Below, piece by piece: positions 1-6,865 of a stretch of DNA of 34,069 bases. The notes beneath the pieces are model-generated. The model was not told where the DNA came from and did no database searches. It saw only the letters and a program-made list of their open reading frames with translations. Made by a program: the position numbers and the translations under genes. Positions within the stretch are counted from its first letter, which is position 1; each line of letters opens with the position of its first letter. The stretch is from Actinomycetes bacterium (GTDB lineage Bacteria > Actinomycetota > Actinomycetes > Propionibacteriales > Propionibacteriaceae): positions 1 through 34,069 of the forward strand of contig JAJZQV010000024.1 of assembly GCA_021803025.1 (NCBI GenBank), read 5' to 3'.

Positions 1-66
1 CCAGGCGCCGCCGATCTCAGCAATCGCGGCGAGGACGAACAGGGCGACGGACCGGGCGATGAGCAT
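1..66 (-). CDS. ynfA: YnfA-family small membrane protein (5' end only)
   Basis: Only the first 22 codons lie in the window; the gene runs off the left edge. The N-terminus begins MLIARSVALFVLAAIAEIGG and continues AW. A hydrophobic first helix followed by the AEIGGAW signature is typical of the UPF0060/YnfA family, four-helix inner-membrane proteins related to small multidrug-resistance transporters. The ATG at 66 was chosen because it opens directly into the first helix. It lies 152 bp downstream of the redoxin gene on the same strand, so it could be the distal gene of the same metal/redox unit or have its own promoter. The substrate is unknown. The family call rests on a short segment but the motif is distinctive. 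Confidence 0.75.
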   Translation of the reverse strand, partial: MLIARSVALFVLAAIAEIGGAW

Positions 67-199
67 GTCCGTCAGCCTATTCAGGGATGCCGGTCGTGGC
101 CCCGCACGAAGGTCGGGCCCGCGTGGCTTCCATCAGTCGATAGCCGCCACCAGGTCAGGCAAGCCGACGCCCTGTACCCGCGGTGTCCGGGGCGTGTTT

Positions 200-217
200 C
201 CGGCGGTGGCGCGCCGG
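200..217 (-). terminator. Short GC hairpin just after the redoxin stop
   Basis: CCGGCG and CGCCGG form a 6-bp stem with a 6-nt loop starting 2 nt beyond the redoxin stop codon. No U-run follows on the minus strand, so it is at best a weak or factor-dependent terminator. Confidence 0.25.
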
Positions 218-218
218 G

Positions 219-839
219 TCAGAGGTTGCTCTTGGCCGTCTTCAGCAACTCGGCGGGGTCCAGCCACATCGACGGGTAGTCCGCTTGCCAGCGCTCGACA
301 CCGGCGCTGTCCACGAGCACAAAGCCGTGACCGGGAAGGTTCGCGTGCATGCCCTTGCCGAGGACGTCGTACGCCTTGGAGACCGTCCCGTCGTCGAGAA
401 GGTAGGGGGTCTTCACACCGAAGGTGTCGAGGTCGGGTTGGATCTCGGCCCGCGTGTTCATGACAATCGGCAAGACGACGATTCCTGCATCGGCGAAACC
501 GGGGGTCTTCTCGATGGCGGCCATCTGCTGAGTGCAGGAACCGCAGCCGGCTCCCTCGTTGAAGTAGAGGATGACCGGCTTGCCTGTGAAGTCGGACAGC
601 GACACGGTGGTACCGGCCGTGGTCGTGAGCGTGAACGCCGGAGCTTGCCCAGCCCTCGTGCTGTTCGTGGGCCGGGCGCTCCAGAGCCCGAAGCCGACCA
701 CGCCCGCGGCAACGACGGCGACGGCAGCTGTGATGACGCGCGTGATCAGGCGACGCTTCGCCTTCTTCGCCTTCTCCCGGGCGAGTTCCTCGCGGAGTCG
801 CATGCGCTCGGCGAAGCGGGGGTTGGTCTTGGTGGTCAT
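219..839 (-). CDS. Membrane-anchored thioredoxin-like (redoxin/TlpA-type) protein
   Basis: A 206-residue protein with a basic, charged N-terminus (about residues 1-30), one transmembrane anchor (about 33-53, rich in Val, Ala and Gly) and an extracytoplasmic thioredoxin-fold domain. The domain opens with APAFTLTT and contains the active-site motif GCGSC (a CxxC) after the strand PVILYFNEG. This layout matches ResA/TlpA-like redoxins that reduce or oxidise thiols outside the membrane. The ATG overlaps the stop of the upstream ccdA by 4 bp, so the two are translationally coupled; CcdA-type proteins pass electrons to such domains. Likely role: thiol-disulfide exchange at the outer face of the membrane, perhaps for metalloprotein maturation. 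The partner protein is not visible in the sequence. Confidence 0.8.
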   Translation of the reverse strand: MTTKTNPRFAERMRLREELAREKAKKAKRRLITRVITAAVAVVAAGVVGFGLWSARPTNSTRAGQAPAFTLTTTAGTTVSLSDFTGKPVILYFNEGAGCGSCTQQMAAIEKTPGFADAGIVVLPIVMNTRAEIQPDLDTFGVKTPYLLDDGTVSKAYDVLGKGMHANLPGHGFVLVDSAGVERWQADYPSMWLDPAELLKTAKSNL

Positions 840-1810
840 GGTCGGTTCCCGGGTACGTAGTGGTCAGTGTGTCTGTCGTCCAAGCTGTCTGTCTCGATCT
901 CCGCGCCGGTCGTTGGGTTGGCGCCAGCCGTGTCTGGAGGCGCCGGTCGCCGACGATCACGCAGGGTGAACCAGATGAAGACTCCGGCAAGGCCGAGAAG
1001 GCCCAGCCCGAGGACGGGTTCGGGCACAGGGGCGAGCCAGGACAAGACCGACTTTGCGAACCGGGTCACGCCGTCGCCGGCTGCGTCCTGGAACCAGGTG
1101 GCGTTGCCGGTCATCGTGGCCGACCCCGCCAGCGAGATGACTCCGATCCCCATGGCGACGAAGGCTGTCGCCACGGCGATGTTGATCGTGTTGGTGTGCA
1201 GCACGTGTCCGGCCACGCGAACGGTCACGGGCCTGGCTCGGCCCCACCGTCGAGTCCCGAGGTGCGCCGCGTCCCACACCAGGGCCATGATCAGCAGCGG
1301 TATCACCATGCCGAACACGAACGCGACCCCGAGCACGATGCCGCCCACGGGGTTGCCGGACAGCGCTGACAGGGTCATCACACCGACGAGGACCGGGGCG
1401 CAGCAGCTCGAGGCGATGCCGGAGAAGACGCCGAGGCTGAAGAAGGTCGCCGAGTCGGCGCGGGTGGTATCCGGAGCCTTCAACGCGGACGGCATCGACC
1501 ACATCGTGCCGGTCAGTGCGAGGACGCCGAGTCCGATCATGAGCAGGCCGCCGGCCCAGTACAGGGGCGCGTGGTACTTGGCGATCGCGCCGGCGATCAG
1601 GCTCGCCCCCAGAGTGATGGGGACCAGGACCAGCGCCAGGCCCGACGCGAAGACCAGCGTTAACGGCAGCAGCCGCCAGCGGTTGTTCTTGACTGCCGCC
1701 GCGAGGTAGGAGGGCGCCAGGAAGACGATGCAGCACGGCGCGAAGAGCGCGACCATGCCGGCGAAGAAGGCCGCCAGGACACTCCCCGTACCCAACAGCT
1801 CGGCGCTCAT
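836..1810 (-). CDS. ccdA: CcdA/DsbD-like transmembrane electron-transfer protein
   Basis: A 324-residue polytopic membrane protein with about six hydrophobic helices plus a C-terminal helix near residues 270-290 and a polar tail. Two conserved cysteine sites are visible: FAPCCIVFLAPSY in the first helix and SSCCAPVLVG in the fourth, matching the paired membrane Cys-Pro motifs of CcdA that relay reductant from cytoplasmic thioredoxin to extracytoplasmic redoxins. Both sites carry a Cys-Cys doublet rather than a single Cys, which is unusual. The stop overlaps the start of the downstream redoxin by 4 bp, and its own start (ATG at 1810) overlaps the end of the glutaredoxin-like gene. This compact arrangement supports one thiol-redox operon. 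Confidence 0.85.
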   Translation of the reverse strand: MSAELLGTGSVLAAFFAGMVALFAPCCIVFLAPSYLAAAVKNNRWRLLPLTLVFASGLALVLVPITLGASLIAGAIAKYHAPLYWAGGLLMIGLGVLALTGTMWSMPSALKAPDTTRADSATFFSLGVFSGIASSCCAPVLVGVMTLSALSGNPVGGIVLGVAFVFGMVIPLLIMALVWDAAHLGTRRWGRARPVTVRVAGHVLHTNTINIAVATAFVAMGIGVISLAGSATMTGNATWFQDAAGDGVTRFAKSVLSWLAPVPEPVLGLGLLGLAGVFIWFTLRDRRRPAPPDTAGANPTTGAEIETDSLDDRHTDHYVPGNRP

Positions 1811-2118
1811 CAGCGGGTCCCGGTCCGCGTCAGAGCCCGGTCGAGCTTCCGGCGCGGAAGCCGTCCGACGCTGAACGGCTGCCCGTCAAGGAGGACGAGC
1901 GGGAACATGCTGGGACGATGAGTCGCCTGCAGCCCGGCGCCTTGCTCCGAGTCGACCGACACCACGGTGAGCTCCAGCTCCCCACGGTCGGCTCTCGCCG
2001 TGAGCTCGCCCCGCGCGTCTTCACAGAGGTGACAGCCGGACGTGACCAGCAGCGTGACCCTCGAGGAGGCTCCTGCCTCGGCCCGTGCGCTGGTGTGCGC
2101 GTCCAGAGAGGTGCTCAC
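1810..2118 (-). CDS. Glutaredoxin-like thiol protein
   Basis: A 102-residue protein if translation starts at the GTG at 2118. After a short polar N-terminus comes a thioredoxin-fold strand and the motif TSGCHLCEDA, a CxxC typical of DUF836/glutaredoxin-like proteins, then the strand LELTVVSVD and a cis-Pro-like segment MFPLVLLDG. It is probably cytoplasmic, as no signal peptide is seen. It overlaps the start of ccdA, so it may feed or sense electrons for the CcdA-redoxin pair. The reading frame stays open far upstream (to 2709), but that extension overlaps the membrane-protein gene at 2313-2663 and has no family-like sequence, so the short start is preferred. No strong ribosome binding site precedes the GTG, so the exact start is uncertain. 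Confidence 0.65.
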   Translation of the reverse strand: MSTSLDAHTSARAEAGASSRVTLLVTSGCHLCEDARGELTARADRGELELTVVSVDSEQGAGLQATHRPSMFPLVLLDGQPFSVGRLPRRKLDRALTRTGTR

Positions 2119-2312
2119 GACGAAAGGCTCGCGCCACCGGATGTCGAGAGCCGTCAACGCATCGTCAAGATTCAGTGTCCTTCGCCTGCCCCCGGGCATC
2201 CGCGACCCTGCTATCCCCGGGTCGTCAGCCGTTCTCCTCAGGCCACAGGCACCGCGACCCCCGCCGCTCCATGCGGCGACGACCGACGGCCCATCGACTC
2301 GGATGCTGCCGC

Positions 2313-2663
2313 TCAATGCCGATGTTCGCCATGGTTGGCCGGGTCGTCGCTGCTCGACCCCCGGTTCATCAAGGCCATCATGACGCCCATCATCAGCATG
2401 CAGCCCACGGCATAGAAGATCGAGCCTCCCCCAGCTCGTCCGGTCACCACCAGGAAGCCAACGACAAGCAGCATCGGGGCGCACATCAGCAGGTGTATCC
2501 AGTGGTGACCGCCGTGGTGACCCGCGTGCTGCCCCGGCGTCGTCGCGTTCACATTCTCGGGCTCGGGGCTGCGCCCGTGGACAGGATCGCTGGGGGGTGG
2601 GTAGTTGGTGAACCTCTCGGGCTCCCGTACGGAACTGGGGGTGTACTGGAGATTCGGATCCAT
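2313..2663 (-). CDS. Small His/Met-rich membrane protein (DUF2933-like)
   Basis: A 116-residue protein. The ATG at 2663 is preceded by an AAGGAG ribosome binding site about 6 nt away, which settles the start; a longer in-frame ATG at 2741 is not needed. The N-terminal half is polar and proline-rich. Residues around 50-60 are a His cluster (HAGHHGGHHW), followed by two hydrophobic helices rich in Met and a terminal HGEHRH. This resembles the short DUF2933-type membrane proteins found beside copper oxidases and efflux genes, though the family match is from pattern only. A metal-binding or metal-shuttling role is an inference from the His/Met content and from the multicopper oxidase gene upstream. 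Confidence 0.6.
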   Translation of the reverse strand: MDPNLQYTPSSVREPERFTNYPPPSDPVHGRSPEPENVNATTPGQHAGHHGGHHWIHLLMCAPMLLVVGFLVVTGRAGGGSIFYAVGCMLMMGVMMALMNRGSSSDDPANHGEHRH

Positions 2664-2735
2664 GATCGCTCCTTGCTGGGTTTGAATGCTTCCCTCGAGG
2701 GTCGACCATGAACGTGGTCCCCCGAGGATTGAAGC

Positions 2736-2753
2736 GGTCAAGGTCTTGTCAAG
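2736..2753 (-). promoter_or_regulatory. Direct-repeat TTGAC boxes upstream of the His/Met-rich protein
   Basis: On the minus strand the sequence CTTGACAAGACCTTGACC holds two CTTGAC boxes 11 bp apart, one helical turn, in the 143-bp gap between the multicopper oxidase and the next gene. OmpR-family regulators commonly bind direct repeats with this phasing, and an OmpR-type regulator is encoded nearby. One box could also serve as a -35 element. No convincing -10 hexamer was identified. Confidence 0.3.
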
Positions 2754-2757
2754 GCTT

Positions 2758-2792
2758 CTGCCGGGGTGAGGTGCCTGGGGTCCCGCCGGCAG
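2758..2792 (-). terminator. Hairpin downstream of the multicopper oxidase
   Basis: CTGCCGG and CCGGCAG form a 7-bp stem with a 21-nt loop, starting about 14 nt after the oxidase stop codon. It lacks a U-tract. It may partly terminate or process the oxidase transcript before the next gene. Confidence 0.3.
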
Positions 2793-2805
2793 CGGAGTCC
2801 TCGGT

Positions 2806-4290
2806 TCAGCTCACGTAATGCAGACCGATCATCATCCCGGACTCGGCGTGATAGATGTTGTGGCAGTGGATCATCCAGTCGCCGGCGTTGTCGGCGTCCA
2901 CGTCGATCGCCAGCTGTTCCATGGGTGCCAGCAGGACCGTGTCCTTGCGCAGCCCGGACGGCAACGCGAACGTATGGCCATGCATGTGCAGTGGGTGGGC
3001 CATCATCGTCATGTTCATCACATTGATCCGCAGGCGTTGCCCCGCTTTGACGGTCAACGGGGTGTTCTTCCCGAACGGTGCGCCGTTCATGCCCCACAGG
3101 TACGGCTGCATCGACCCCTCCAGCGTCAGCTGCACGGTGGCGTCGGGGGCCCGAGCCGGCAGCCTGGAAGAGGCTGCGGGCTGCAGCCGCGAGCCGATGA
3201 GCACGGGTCCGGCGAGCTCCGCCGGGCTGACGTCAGGGCCCGGGGCTGTTCCTGAAGAGGTACGGATCAGTCCCAGCGCCTGGCCTCCGGAGCTCTTGCC
3301 GAACGGCTTCGCCACCACCGGGAAGACGCCGTCCTTGAGCGTGACGACCACGTCGTAACGCTCGCCCATGCCGATATAGAAGGCCCCGACCTCCTGAGGG
3401 ACCACGGCGTAGCCGTCGCTGTGGGTCACCGTCATCTGGTGCCCACCGACGGCGACGGTGAAGACCGTGTCGGAGGCGGCGTTGATGATCCGCAACCGGA
3501 TCCTCTGGCCGGGCTTGGCGGTGAGCACGTCCGGTGCGGCGGGGACCTTCCCGTTGAGCAGGAAGTACGGGTAGGTCACATCCCCGGCATCGCCCCACGG
3601 CTGGGCGCCACCCATGCCGCCCATGCCGCCCATCCCGCCCATCCCGCCCATGCCGCCCTTGGGGGACGCGGACCCGCCCATCCCCACGAGCTGCTTGAGG
3701 ACGTCGTCGGGGGTACGGCCTGTCCCATCCACCCAGTCGTCCAGCACGACGACCCATTCGGCGTCGTAGCCGCCCGGTTCACGGGGATCGTCGATCACCA
3801 GCGGCGCGTACAGGGCCCGGTCCAGCTGAACCCCGACATGCGGGTGGAAGAAGTACGTCCCGGGGTCGGGAACCGTGAACTGGTATGTGAACAACGAGCC
3901 AGGAGCGACCGGGTCCTGCGTTACGCCCGGCACGCCGTCGGATGGATTGTGGATCCGGATGCCGTGCCAATGGATGGTTGTGTCGGCCGGGAGCTGGTTG
4001 TCAACCGTGAGGCGGAGGAAGTCGCCCGCTGTGGCACGGATCAACGGTCCCGGCACGGTGTCTCCATACGCCCATGTCGCCACGGTCGGACCGCCGAGAT
4101 CCAGAGTGGTCGGCTTGGCAACGAGGGTCTTCACCATGACTCTCTGCCCGGGTGAGGGTGTCGCCAGGGGTACGGGTCCATGTGCCTTGGATCCAAATCC
4201 TGAGACCGCGGTCGAAGAGCAGCCGCTGAGAGCGGCGGCACTCACTCCCAGTCCCCCCATGAGGATGGCTCGGCGGGAGAGATGGTGCAT
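2806..4290 (-). CDS. Tat-exported lipoprotein multicopper oxidase
   Basis: A 494-residue three-domain cupredoxin oxidase. The N-terminus carries a twin-arginine motif (SRRAILMG, residues 5-12) and a lipobox ALSGC ending at Cys23, so the protein should be exported folded and anchored as a lipoprotein. All four copper-binding segments are present: HWHG (107-110), HPH (149-151), HPLHMHGH (432-439) and HCHNIYHAESGMM (from 475), with Met486 in the axial type-1 position. Residues about 211-228 are a run of Met-Gly-Gly units, comparable in nature to the Met-rich insert of CueO. Likely role: oxidation of Cu(I) or another reduced metal or phenol outside the membrane. It is preceded by a broken SHOCT gene 16 bp upstream and faces a two-component system, which suggests copper-responsive control. 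Confidence 0.9.
   Translation of the reverse strand: MHHLSRRAILMGGLGVSAAALSGCSSTAVSGFGSKAHGPVPLATPSPGQRVMVKTLVAKPTTLDLGGPTVATWAYGDTVPGPLIRATAGDFLRLTVDNQLPADTTIHWHGIRIHNPSDGVPGVTQDPVAPGSLFTYQFTVPDPGTYFFHPHVGVQLDRALYAPLVIDDPREPGGYDAEWVVVLDDWVDGTGRTPDDVLKQLVGMGGSASPKGGMGGMGGMGGMGGMGGAQPWGDAGDVTYPYFLLNGKVPAAPDVLTAKPGQRIRLRIINAASDTVFTVAVGGHQMTVTHSDGYAVVPQEVGAFYIGMGERYDVVVTLKDGVFPVVAKPFGKSSGGQALGLIRTSSGTAPGPDVSPAELAGPVLIGSRLQPAASSRLPARAPDATVQLTLEGSMQPYLWGMNGAPFGKNTPLTVKAGQRLRINVMNMTMMAHPLHMHGHTFALPSGLRKDTVLLAPMEQLAIDVDADNAGDWMIHCHNIYHAESGMMIGLHYVS
3606..3659 (-). repeat. In-frame Met-Gly-Gly codon repeat in the multicopper oxidase
   Basis: About six consecutive 9-bp units of the type GGCGGGATG or GGCGGCATG encode alternating Gly-Gly-Met in the middle domain. 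The alternation of ggc/ggg codons shows the units are near-identical, so slippage could change copy number. Met-rich loops in related oxidases bind Cu(I). Confidence 0.7.
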
Positions 4291-4306
4291 AGAGGATGCC
4301 TTTCGT

Positions 4307-4577
4307 TCAGTGGTGGAATGGTGACGATGGATGTCGGCGTGTCACGGCCTGCGAGCCGACGGACAGCCGTACGAACTCGTCGATGCTGATCTCGCCTCTG
4401 GACAGCCTGTCTTTGGGTGGGTCAGCGTCCTTCGAGTCGTCAGTATCCGCGGGGCTGTGAGTTTCCTCGCCCGACGAACAGCGTGCGTACCGCCAGGAAG
4501 GTCACGACCCAGAACGCCAAGGTCCCTAGGATCAACGCGACCCAGACGAGCCAGTCGGGAAGACCCGTCCCGCTCAC
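4307..4577 (-). pseudogene. Small membrane protein with SHOCT tail, frameshifted
   Basis: A GTG at 4577 preceded by GGAGGAGGGC starts a 45-codon frame (stop at 4440-4442) made of one transmembrane helix (PDWLVWVALILGTLAFWVVT) and a short positive tail. The next frame, in which GEETHSPADTDDSKD is followed by DRLSRGEISIDEFVRL, carries the tail and then the unmistakable SHOCT motif, and ends at 4307, only 16 bp before the oxidase start. The two halves together make the usual actinobacterial membrane-helix plus SHOCT protein. The shift must lie near 4455-4475. Either the gene is broken, or there is a base error in the assembly, or, less likely, recoding. The first half could still make a 45-residue membrane peptide. 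Confidence 0.7.
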
Positions 4578-4672
4578 GATAGCCCTCCTCCCAGGTCAGA
4601 CGAGCCCCACAACGTCGACCCTGGCCCGAATGCATACGGACCCGGTCTCGTCTTCATTGAGGTTCGGTCAAG

Positions 4673-5452
4673 ATGACGGTGTCACGCCTTACGGCAACGG
4701 GGGACGGTGACGTCGCGGGGCACACTGTGCAGGTGAGTACAGAAGGCTCCCAGGTGGCCGCGAGGATTCTGGTAGTGGACGACGAGGTCGCGCTGGCCGG
4801 GATGATCGCCTCGTACCTTTCGCGTGACGGCTACCAGACGCGACTGGCCCATACCGGGCCAGATGGTTTGGCTGCGGCGCTCGACTACAGACCCGACGTC
4901 GTCATCCTCGATCTCGGCCTGCCCGGGATGGACGGCGTCGAGGTCTGCCGCAAGATCCGCACCTTCAGCGACTGCTACATCATCATGGTCACCGCACGTC
5001 AGGACGAGCTCGACAAGCTGATCGGCCTGTCCGTCGGGGCCGACGACTACATCACCAAGCCGTTCAGCGCACGCGAGCTCGTGGCCCGGGTCCAGACCGT
5101 CCTGCGACGTCCCCGTACTTCCCTCGGGAGCACCGCACAGGCCGAAGAGCCCCCGCGGGTCTTCGGCGACCTCACGGTCGACACGGCGGGACGCGAGGTC
5201 CACGTCGCGGGAACGCTCGTCGACCTGACCCCGACCGAGTTCGACATCCTCGCGACCCTGACCTCGCGGCCCAAGCTCGCCTTCTCCCGGCAGCAGATCC
5301 TGGACCAGGTGTGGGGCGACGGCTGGGTGGGCGACGACCATGTCGTCGACGTCCACGTCGCCCACCTGCGCCAGAAGCTGGGCGATGACTCGGCCACACC
5401 ACGCTACGTACGCACCGTGCGCGGTGTCGGCTACCGGATGGGGCCGGGATGA
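4673..5452 (+). CDS. OmpR/PhoB-family response regulator
   Basis: A 259-residue protein with an N-terminal receiver domain and a C-terminal winged-helix DNA-binding domain. The receiver shows the acidic pair VVDDE, the phospho-acceptor Asp in VVILDLGLPGMDG (residue 80 of the long form) and the Lys of DDYITKPFSA. The effector domain contains LTPTEFDILATL and the recognition region VVDVHVAHLRQKLG. An in-frame GTG at 4733 would remove 20 N-terminal residues not typical of the family; neither start has a strong ribosome binding site, so the true start is open. The stop overlaps the kinase gene by 4 bp. The regulator is divergent from the oxidase-redox genes across a 95-bp gap, so these genes are its most likely targets. 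Confidence 0.9.
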   Translation: MTVSRLTATGDGDVAGHTVQVSTEGSQVAARILVVDDEVALAGMIASYLSRDGYQTRLAHTGPDGLAAALDYRPDVVILDLGLPGMDGVEVCRKIRTFSDCYIIMVTARQDELDKLIGLSVGADDYITKPFSARELVARVQTVLRRPRTSLGSTAQAEEPPRVFGDLTVDTAGREVHVAGTLVDLTPTEFDILATLTSRPKLAFSRQQILDQVWGDGWVGDDHVVDVHVAHLRQKLGDDSATPRYVRTVRGVGYRMGPG

Positions 5453-6582
5453 ACCTCGTCCGGTGGGCGCGCGAGACTCTCGCGGGACGGCTCATGCTGG
5501 GTCAGATGATCGTCCTCCTGGCCAGTGTCCTGACCGCCGGCCTCATCGCGTCGATCGTGGGCCCAGAGATCTTCCACGCTCACTTGCTCCAGTCCGGGGC
5601 CAACGCCTCATCACCCGAGCTGGGCCACATCGAACTGGCCTATCGCGAAGCCAACGCCGTAGTGCTGGGTGTCGCGCTCCTCACGTCCCTGGTCTGCGCC
5701 GTCATCGTGATATGGCTGGTGAGCCGGCCCCTTCGCCGCTCCTTGAGCGAACTGACCGATGCCGCTCGAGAGCTGTCCCGCGGTCACTATTCTCGACGGG
5801 TCCGCGCGGTGGGAGGCGGCTCCGAGCTGGACACGTTCGCAGCTGCATTCAACTCGATGGCGACCCGGCTGGACGATGTCGAGGCGACTCGCCGCAGACT
5901 CCTGTCCGACCTGGCCCACGAGCTCCGAACCCCGATCGCGACCCTGACCATCTACCACGACGGTCTCTACGACGGCGTCACCGCCCTCAACGAGGACACC
6001 CGCCAGGCCCTCGGCGCGCAAACGGACCGGCTGGCCCGCCTCGCCGAAGACATCGACGATGTCTCTCGCGCAGAGGAGGGACGCCTCAGCCTCGACATAC
6101 AGCCTCATCAGATCAAAGACCTGATCGGCGATGCTATCGACAGCATGCGAGCCGGGTACGCCGACAAGGGCGTAGGTCTCCTCTTCGATCGGTCGTCGGA
6201 GTCCGACTTGATGGTTGACGTCGACAGTGCCCGCCTTGGACAAGTCCTCGGCAACCTGCTGAGTAACGCTCTGCGCCACACCCCGCCCGGCGGAGACGTC
6301 ACCCTCTCGGCACGTCGCACTCGTGATGAGGTCGCGATCTCCATCACTGACACGGGCGAAGGCATCCCGGCGACCCACCTGCCTCATGTATTCGAACGCT
6401 TCTACCGTGGAGACACTGCCCGCAACCGTGACCGCTCCGGCTCTGGCATCGGCCTCACCATCAGCAAAGCCATCATCGACGCCCACGGCGGCACGATCGC
6501 TGCCCACAGTGACGGCGCTGGCCAAGGCGCCACGTTCGAGATCCTGCTCCCCCAGACACACGACTCCTCACTGCGCCACTGA
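5449..6582 (+). CDS. Membrane histidine kinase (HAMP-HisKA-HATPase)
   Basis: A 377-residue sensor kinase. Transmembrane helices lie at about residues 18-40 and 70-94, flanking a very short extracytoplasmic loop of some 30 residues. A HAMP linker follows, then the dimerisation/phospho-acceptor site LLSDLAHELRTPIA with His157, and a HATPase_c domain with the N-box (LGNLLSNALRH), G1 box (DTGEGIP), F-box (FERFYRGD) and G2 box (GSGIGLTI). It overlaps the response regulator by ATGA, so they are a cognate pair. The small sensor loop has no obvious metal-binding His/Met cluster, so the signal is not evident; copper or redox stress is inferred only from the neighbouring genes. Confidence 0.9.
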   Translation: MNLVRWARETLAGRLMLGQMIVLLASVLTAGLIASIVGPEIFHAHLLQSGANASSPELGHIELAYREANAVVLGVALLTSLVCAVIVIWLVSRPLRRSLSELTDAARELSRGHYSRRVRAVGGGSELDTFAAAFNSMATRLDDVEATRRRLLSDLAHELRTPIATLTIYHDGLYDGVTALNEDTRQALGAQTDRLARLAEDIDDVSRAEEGRLSLDIQPHQIKDLIGDAIDSMRAGYADKGVGLLFDRSSESDLMVDVDSARLGQVLGNLLSNALRHTPPGGDVTLSARRTRDEVAISITDTGEGIPATHLPHVFERFYRGDTARNRDRSGSGIGLTISKAIIDAHGGTIAAHSDGAGQGATFEILLPQTHDSSLRH

Positions 6583-6607
6583 CGCGAGCTTGCCCAGGAA
6601 GCTGCCC

Positions 6608-6742
6608 ATGCGACCCTTCCCTCGGCCATGGATGGAGCGGTGGGAGCAAAGACCGGAGATGCTCGCCGACATCGACCGGCTCACCGTCCCAGAGGAGAGA
6701 GCTCGGCCAAGGTCTCGAGCAAGGGAGTCCGAACTCCAGTAG
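6608..6742 (+). CDS. Possible 44-residue protein, not recognised
   Basis: An ATG at 6608 with AGGAA about 6 nt upstream opens a 44-codon frame rich in Arg and Glu (for example MERWEQRPEMLADIDRL), ending at 6742. It lies in the 283-bp gap between the kinase and the solute-binding protein. The composition is plausible for a small soluble protein, but the frame is also the tail of a longer open frame antisense-shifted within the kinase gene, so chance openness in GC-rich DNA is a real alternative. No family is recognised. Confidence 0.2.
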   Translation: MRPFPRPWMERWEQRPEMLADIDRLTVPEERARPRSRARESELQ

Positions 6743-6865
6743 CAGAACGGTGGTGTGCACGCAACTGGCAACGGTCAACGAACTGCAAGAGTCGGTCCCC
6801 ATTGGGGGGATCCGCAATCGTTCAGGTGACTTCCCACCACTTGTCAATGAAGATTCGGAGCAGAA

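Noticed and set aside
1810-2709. 299-residue version of the glutaredoxin-like protein
   Set aside because: The upstream two-thirds overlaps the well-initiated membrane-protein gene and has Arg/Gly/Pro-rich shadow composition.
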